A DNA stretch of 64,000 bases, from NCBI GenBank assembly GCA_964019055.1, contig OZ025222.1, positions 879,001-943,000 of the forward strand. Reading direction: 5' to 3'. Positions 57,417 to 64,000 of this stretch are shown piece after piece. Source of the DNA: Anthopleura xanthogrammica. Lineage: Eukaryota > Cnidaria > Anthozoa > Actiniaria > Actiniidae. Numbering within the stretch: position 1 is the first letter of the stretch; each line of letters opens with the position of its first letter. The notes under the pieces were generated by a model that saw only the letters and a list, made by a program, of their open reading frames with translations, was not told the DNA's origin and ran no database searches. Made by a program: the position numbers and the translations under genes.

Positions 57417-58928
57417 ATGATTGATGAAGAAAAGCAAGCAAGCAAAGAAATGGCCATGATGCACCAAGTTCAGGAGACAACAAAGAACCCACAAGAATTA
57501 GAAGCAGACAGCGAGCAAGACTTCGATGTTTATGGATTACAAGAACTATTAGAAGATCATGAAAGGTAAATCAATGTATACATTTTATCTTCAGTGCCAA
57601 ATATTGTAATTTTGAATAACACACCTGTTATAGACAGAACAAATATTAATGTACGAAATATAAATCGAAAATTCAACATACAAATTACTACAATATGCAA
57701 AGGAAAGTGATTTATTATTTTAATGATTGACACAAGCATAAACAAGAACATGTTTCAAGTGAATATTAACAGTTAACGGGCAACAAATTCCATCGTTGCT
57801 GAGTACTGGCAAAGATTCTCCTGATATTTAATCTCGTGTCAATCATTTCAATCTTTAATTCACGACTTTTATGTGAATAACATATGATTGGCAGGTTTAT
57901 TTCTCTAATTTCTCGGCACGGTTTTTAGGAGTCTTTAAATATTACAAAACAACTTTTAAGGAGGAGATGAATTTACAGTATGTTTCCGAGTTTTAATTGC
58001 ATATTTCTCGACGAAAAGCAATTCATTCACATTCATCAGTCTATAACTTTTATTAACCGAGTTTGAGGTCCGTACCGTAAGTTATGGACCGAGTTTTTTC
58101 CACTGCCTTATGGCCCGAGCGCGTAGCGCGCGGGCCATGAAAAAAAAGTTAAAAAACGAGGATCCATAACTTACGGTACGGACCGAGCAAACGAGGTTAA
58201 TAAGATATTTATTATATGGCAAGGCTAGGAGAGACAAGCTTGATTTTCGGTCAGTACCGTAAGTTATGGACCGCAAATTGACCAATCATAGCCCGTGAAA
58301 TATATCATATTATTTCTGCGATGTCTTGTTCGTTTTCTTCCTTTCTTCCTTTCTTCCTAAAATAATTTGAGTTAACCGTCAGTAAGTCGACAATTAAATA
58401 TTTTGCATGATATTGGAATAGAAATATCAAACAATAGCTGTAGTTAGGGCTAGACATTCTGTCATTCTGTTGCTACGGTTTTGATTCTGAACGGCGAAGC
58501 ATCTGAATTTTCAAATTCAGAACAATGCTGGACATCACGAAGAGTCGATAGCCACGATATAGTTGTCATGGTAATCATCACGCATGCTCAGTTGTTGTTT
58601 TTCCTTCTCGTTACTTTCTGAATTGTTACGATGTTAATGAAAAGAAAAACACAAAAAAAAATCATCATCTGAGTCAATATTATATAATTCCGTTATAATA
58701 TTATATAGAGATAATGAGCCTGTGATCTTGTACATCTGGATAACACACAAGATATTAAAACATTTTACAGACGTACGTCTTAACTGCTAACGTTGTAAAT
58801 TTGGCTACTAAAATACTTCCAATCCATGCAGAAAATTTAAAGGCAAATTCACGTCGCTTCCAAATAGAGAACCGAAATTACAGGCTATGGATCCCTGGCA
58901 ATTGAAGATAAGGCAAGGCGTGCGCTAA
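57417..58928 (+). CDS. Small non-secreted acidic/charged protein, 81 aa, two exons
   Basis: Exon 1 (57,417-57,565) starts at the first ATG after an in-frame TAG and encodes a charged N terminus (MIDEEKQASKEMAMMHQ) and FDVYGLQELLEDHER; donor AG/GTAAAT, phase 2. Exon 2 (58,832-58,928) follows CAATCCATGCAG, completes the Arg codon and reads KFKGKFTSLPNREPKLQAMD, then PWQLKIRQGVR and TAA. The phases match and both halves look protein-like. No signal peptide or transmembrane segment. I do not recognise the family. Extra exons in the 1.27-kb intron cannot be excluded. A 5-codon upstream frame (ATG TTG GAA GCT ACT TGA near 57,286) sits in the leader. Confidence 0.55.
58057..58275. mobile_element. 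Palindromic repeat with GC-rich loop
   Basis: GGTCCGTACCGTAAGTTATG plus GACCGAGTTTTTTC pairs with AAAAAACGAGGATCCATAAC plus TTACGGTACGGACC. The GC-rich centre GCCCGAGCGCGTAGCGCGCG stands out from the AT-rich surroundings. A third arm (GGTCAGTACCGTAAGTTATG) follows at 58,250. It resembles a repeat I associate with anthozoans (recall only). It lies in the intron of the small gene. Confidence 0.8.
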
Positions 58929-60075
58929 ATACGACCTGAACAGCAAATTAAACAACCTTGACAGTGCCAATATATTTTTTTTAACACTGTTTGATTTTGC
59001 TGAATATCATCCAATTATACTTTCTGTGTTAAAATCGGTTTTTGAGGCGTATTATATATATATATATACCCCTGGCATTTCGAGAACCTTCAGCGGTGAA
59101 CTCATTTCTTGTTTATTAATTTATACATCGTTGTTATTGATAATATTGAAATTATGTTATTGCCCTTGCGGCAATTTCTAGTGCAACTTAATTTGGAGGA
59201 AAATAATTGAATGAGAAATATTTATTTACAATACAATGCTGGAATTTCAATTCTCATGAAAATAAAATTCTGAAATCATTGATTTGTCCTATAAATTGAG
59301 GTGCAATATCCTGCAAGCGGGTCTATTCATAGGAAGGTAAGAATAGACATCGCGCCGTGAGGGGAATCCAATCTGTTCCGTACCGCGTCCAACGCTTTTT
59401 GTTTCTATTCCCGGATCCAAGAAAACAATGCCTCAGTATGCCATTCTTTTTATTACACTTGCCGACAATTCTGAAATCTCAACGCGGCATCGAACCATGT
59501 ACATGTTACGTTTTAAGCTTGAATGGGTTTTGTGACTTCTGTTATGCGTCTCTCTGCATGTATCGGTAACTTCTAAGAAGGCGGTATTAAGTGATCCTTC
59601 ATGCTTACTAACAATAACATTGTGATATGTTAATGCCATTTTCACAAAAGCTCTTCACAGGTTGCCTTGTTTTGCCAGCCAATCCCATCGCTGGTTGGCA
59701 CATAAATGACAAAGCTTGTGGACAGAAAATTGTCATTACAGACGTCACATTGATATTGCAGCCCAATGTGACTCTCAAAACACGCAATGTCTTGAAAATG
59801 TTTTGAAAATCAAATGACCCTTTCTTTGTTATCATAAAGTTCTTATCAACTTTAAACAACGTAGAAAATTGTCGATTTCAAATAAGAAGAACCAGAAAGA
59901 TATAGGAATTTAAGGTTAGACGTTTCGTGAGGAGAAGCCAATATCGGCATACATAAGTAGGATTACATAGGCTAATGGGTACGTAAATAAATATCAAATC
60001 GAACAAAGAATTTATTCCCCAGGGTGAAGAAAGACATTAATATCCCGTACAAAGTAACTTAAGGGTCTGTCAATT

Positions 60076-60402
60076 ATTCCTTCGTTCCTTCATTCCTTCA
60101 TTCCTTCGTTCCTTCATTCCTTCATTCCTTCATTCCTTCATTCCTTCATTCCTTCATTCCTTCATTCCTTCATTCCTTCATTCCTTCATTCCTTCATTCC
60201 TTCATTCCTTCATTCCTTCATTCCTTCATTCCTTCATTCCTTCATTCCTTCATTCCTTCATTCCTTCATTCCTTCATTCCTTCATTCCTTCATTCCTTCA
60301 TTCCTTCATTCCTTCATTCCTTCATTCCTTCATTCCTTCATTCCTTCATTCCTTCATTCCTTCATTCCTTCATTCCTTCATTCCTTCATTCCTTCATTCC
60401 TT
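60076..60402. repeat. (ATTCCTTC)n octanucleotide microsatellite, about 40 copies
   Basis: Perfect 8-bp units for more than 300 bp, with CGTTCCTT variants only at the left edge. It is immediately followed by a (CT)n tract. Confidence 0.98.
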
Positions 60403-60407
60403 TCTCC

Positions 60408-60476
<69 letters not shown>
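60408..60476. repeat. (CT)n dinucleotide microsatellite
   Basis: About 32 CT units adjoining the octanucleotide tract. Together they form a roughly 400-bp pure-pyrimidine strand. Confidence 0.98.
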
Positions 60477-60481
<5 letters not shown>

Positions 60482-63400
60482 TTTGTTCGTCCCTTTATTC
60501 AAATTTATTAGTAATATATTAAAAGTACGTAGTCCTAGGACTTCACTGGAACACATGAATCATTCTATACACAATCCAAGCTTACCTCTGTGCAACTGAT
60601 CGAATATTCTAGTTCGAAAGAATGATGCAGTATAGATTTTTCTCGAACGAAAATAATCTCCTGCTTATGTCGTGAACGCCGCCAAATCTGAGGCACACTT
60701 GGGCAACTTGTTTACGAAGTATTTGTGTGTTTGAAAGGAAATCTATAATTGGCTGCCGGTACCATATATGGGCATAATATTGTACTTGCTCGGATGGATG
60801 GCATAATGAACTTGTTGATCTCTAAATACGATTCTTCATCAATTATTCCTTTTTATAATTTCGATAATATCTTGGTCAAGAATTTAGTTATAGGAATGAA
60901 ATATTCCATAAATGCAATCCTCAGGGATTTGCATTTCGTATCATATTGGGTGAAATTTAATCGTTTCAAGAGTAATAGGATCTGTGGAGGGTAATGAAAA
61001 CGTGGTTAAGTGTTTGCGCTTGATGGACATATAAATGTCAACATGACCTTGGAAATTAAATCCTGCACCGCGTGGCCTTTGTATTCTTTAATTACACGGA
61101 CCACTGAACTGTAGTGCCATCGGCTAAAATGCTGGAATGATACGATTTAATAAAGAAGAAAAAAAGAAATCATCATCATCATTTCTTCTTCTTGTGGTTT
61201 CTTCTTCGTCGTCGTCGTCGTCTTCGCCTTTCCCTTCTTCTCACCTCATTTTTGTAGGTTTTGCTTTGAAAACGAGTGGTCCTAACCTAAACGTCTGAGC
61301 GCTGGTTAAAACTAATTTGATGAGTACCTGGACAAAATAGTATCAATGCCAGGGCGCGCAGTTCATGGTTTATCTGTTTATAGGAACGTAAAACGGAAAT
61401 AAATCTGTCATCAACTAATCTGGGTACTAATTACTCGGGGTGGTTGATATTGCATTCCACAGCTCGCATCAAGGAAAGAAAACAAGTTTTCTTATCTCTT
61501 GTTTTCTTATCTGCATGAGCAGATGAAATTTGAACTTCTAAAGTGGGCAAAATTGTGGTTTTAATATGATATTTGGTGCTAAAGCCGATCTTTTCCGATG
61601 GTTTCGGATTCATTCACTTGCTACTACTAAGTTCGTAAAATACTGAAAATCGCAGCAGTAATTGGATACTTTTGATTGCACTCAAAAGCACGTGAAAATC
61701 TTGCAATTGAATTACAAACCAGTTAAAACAGGTAAAACCGGTTAAACCTGTTTTGATCACGTGGTTTTGGAAATAAGATAAGTAATTTCTATGTGCATTT
61801 GTAAGCACACTTCATAGTATCGTTGGAATGCAATACATCTCTATTCTTTTGTGACAACAATTAAGATCTTTGAACACATGGAGCTATTGTTTTTCCCATC
61901 TTGAATATTGGCCTTAGTTATATTCGTCTTTTGAAATTATTCGATAGGTAAGATTAATCAAGTAGAAAATACTGAAGCCGAATTGCAATTAAAAGCCGTT
62001 CAAAACTGTACAAAATATCGAGTTTTTCGGGAGATAAAACCCCCACGAACAATTAAAAACACACTACTATTACTTGCCAAGCTTTTCATAAATTAAACCT
62101 TGACAAAAACGAAAAAATTGAGTTTTAAATAAGCGTCTTTCTAATATAAAAGCGAATGTTTAAGAGAATATAGCTCAGTTTAAGTTTTTTGTTTATGAGT
62201 AGAATCTGAATTCAGAACAAACTTTTATTTCGTTCACACCTGAACAATAACTTATTATCATAAGAAAAACATTGCAGACAACAACTCAATTCGCTTGTAT
62301 ATTATTTCAAAAGAATCTTCTTTTCAATCCTTGAATAAGAATTCAGTGAAGTGAAGCGATTGGTTTTATTCACGTAATGACAGCGACTTTTTTTGCTACC
62401 TGGAATTGATTGCAGGTAAACTTCTTAACAACCTTGAATATTTGTAATTTGAAACGAGTACGAATTGTTTAGAAGAATGGATACGCCAAGTGTTTTTAAC
62501 ATTCCAATCCTCTCGTGCATTATTAATAACGTCATTCACTCTCGTATGCAAATGAGATCAAGACAAAAGAATTATTACTATGCATGTCAAAATCTTTGAA
62601 TCTCGCATTATGATTGGCTCCTTTGTAATCAAGAAAGCCCTTTGTTGGTTCACCCATGACAGACAATTAGTCTCCAGGTGAAAAGTTGAATAAAAAGGTG
62701 TCTTTTGGCGGACTTTCAACCGTATATCGGTGGGCAGAGAAGCCATTGTTCGCTGTCAACCAAACTCACCTCATGAATCGAGACATACGTGCATTATAAT
62801 ACCAAAGTATTGGATTTCAATTGAACTAATGCTTCGAATCATGTTCTAGAGGGCCAAAGATTTCGAAATATTCGCATGGTAAGTAATAGTAAACGGATTC
62901 ACAATCCAACAGAGAGAGAAACGTAGTCTCTATCTGTCGAGATTCTTTGTGTGAATTCACCGGTAGACGTAGAATTTAGATAATGAATGTTTTGATTTGC
63001 CTCATGAATAAATTTCTTACTGAGCTTCTTTCTTGAGTAGATCTTTGACGAGAATTACTCAATAAAGTAGCAAAGCTCTTGCATTGCCAATTCTGGCATC
63101 GTGGCATTGTAAAGCCGGGACTTTGGGTGTATAATCTAAGTAAAATATTGAATTTTTAATGTTAGTTGATATTCGATATAGTCGCAGTGCGTCACCGTAG
63201 CGTAAACAAATAATCTTTGAAGCAAATGAATCGTTTTCAAACCCGACTGCCAGTGCCAAGAATATCACATTGAAATTCAGGTCGAGCGAGCAAGTGTTAT
63301 GTGAAATATTTTGTTGATAAATTAGGAATGCCAATGTGTTTTAGTGACAGCTCTTATCTGATGTGTCAAGCAGTAATGGTAGGATATAAGAACTCGCCAT

Positions 63401-64000
63401 GTCTGAAGTGCAAATTTGTAAGACAATCATTTGATATTAAATCGCTTCTCGCGCTAAATTTGCATACAAAATATATTTTCTTTTATCTGAATTAAGGGAT
63501 CAAAACATCTTAATTTTCAATAATATATTTATTTGAAATTGAGGTTTTTACGCCTGAAGGTTTTTATTCAAGAAAGAGTCAAACTGTTGAAAAGAGAAAA
63601 AGTAATTTCAAAATGACAATGAATGTAACAGTTAGAGCTCGGACAGTTTTTGAAAGTCTCAACGACGCACTTGTATCAGGAAGGAACCAGCAGAAACATC
63701 ATTGTGTAATTAATATTAATATTAATATAATGCTAATTGTAACTTGTCCTTTTTATTATCTTATCCGTCGTTTGTCGATATCTGATTTTCATCTATATGT
63801 AAATTTGTAAACTGTCAAGACCATCGAACGACTTTAACAGCTGGCTGCCTCAACAACGGTAAAAAATTATTATCATATAAAGAGATGTAGTTGATTGCGG
63901 GGAAAAACAAGGATGCGTGGGAGGAAGGATGGGAGTGATGACGGCAGTCCTTAGTATTCCCGCCGTATCTGAAGGATTAGCTGTAAAACTCTCCCTTTGT

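Larger units (their letters stand above)
58929..64000. other. Right-end stretch without a supported gene
   Basis: No frame or exon pair I can defend on either strand. It contains a diverged family-1-like palindrome (59,160-59,330: GCCCTTGCGGCAATTTCTAG with a mirror near GCAATATCCTGCAAGCGGGT), the long 8-bp microsatellite at 60,076, and a trinucleotide TCG/TTC patch near 61,180-61,240. A fragment at 60,543-60,580 (CACTGGAACACATGAATCAT) is shared with 54,118-54,150. Confidence 0.5.

Overview
This window looks like nuclear DNA of a multicellular animal. Genes are split by introns with GT-AG borders, intergenic DNA is long and AT-leaning, and there are many short palindromic (MITE-like) elements, tRNA-derived SINE-like elements, minisatellites and microsatellites. 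No operons or bacterial-type genes are seen. The repeat style, above all the palindrome near 58.1 kb, reminds me of anthozoan cnidarians. That is recall, not a search result; a marine invertebrate of another phylum is possible.

Layout. Left edge: the last exon of a PH-domain protein (994-1086, +), whose last intron holds a 77-bp minisatellite. Then four plus-strand genes for secreted proteins: a Lys-rich protein (4,858-6,826), a small cationic peptide (8,749-9,534), an acidic/Pro-Gln-rich/His-tailed protein (12,876-17,939), and a giant protein of about 4,060 residues (20,397-34,461). The giant has a single exon of about 11 kb encoding roughly 50 copies of a 24-residue Ser-Gly/acidic repeat, further basic and Tyr-Gly repeat blocks, and then small exons for a C-type lectin-like domain and an SGNH hydrolase-like domain. 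Next come a gene of about 17 micro-exons (36,729-43,735, +), a small secreted precursor-like gene (46,811-49,117, +), and a minus-strand relative (about 52.4-54.4 kb). A small non-secreted protein gene lies at 57,417-58,928. I see no gene in the last 5 kb.

Common theme. Seven consecutive genes each start with a short exon encoding a signal peptide that ends in phase 1, and nearly every later intron is also phase 1. None except the lectin and SGNH domains of the giant matches a family I recognise. The proteins are rich in opposite charges (Lys-rich, Asp/Glu-rich, His-rich), Pro/Gln, Tyr/Gly and Ser-Gly. I infer a lineage-specific secretome locus, for example extracellular matrix, adhesive, skeletal matrix, capsule content or peptide precursors; the sequence does not decide which.

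All exon models were made by eye from splice consensus, reading frame and phase. Terminal and very short exons are the least certain. No transcript evidence was available.
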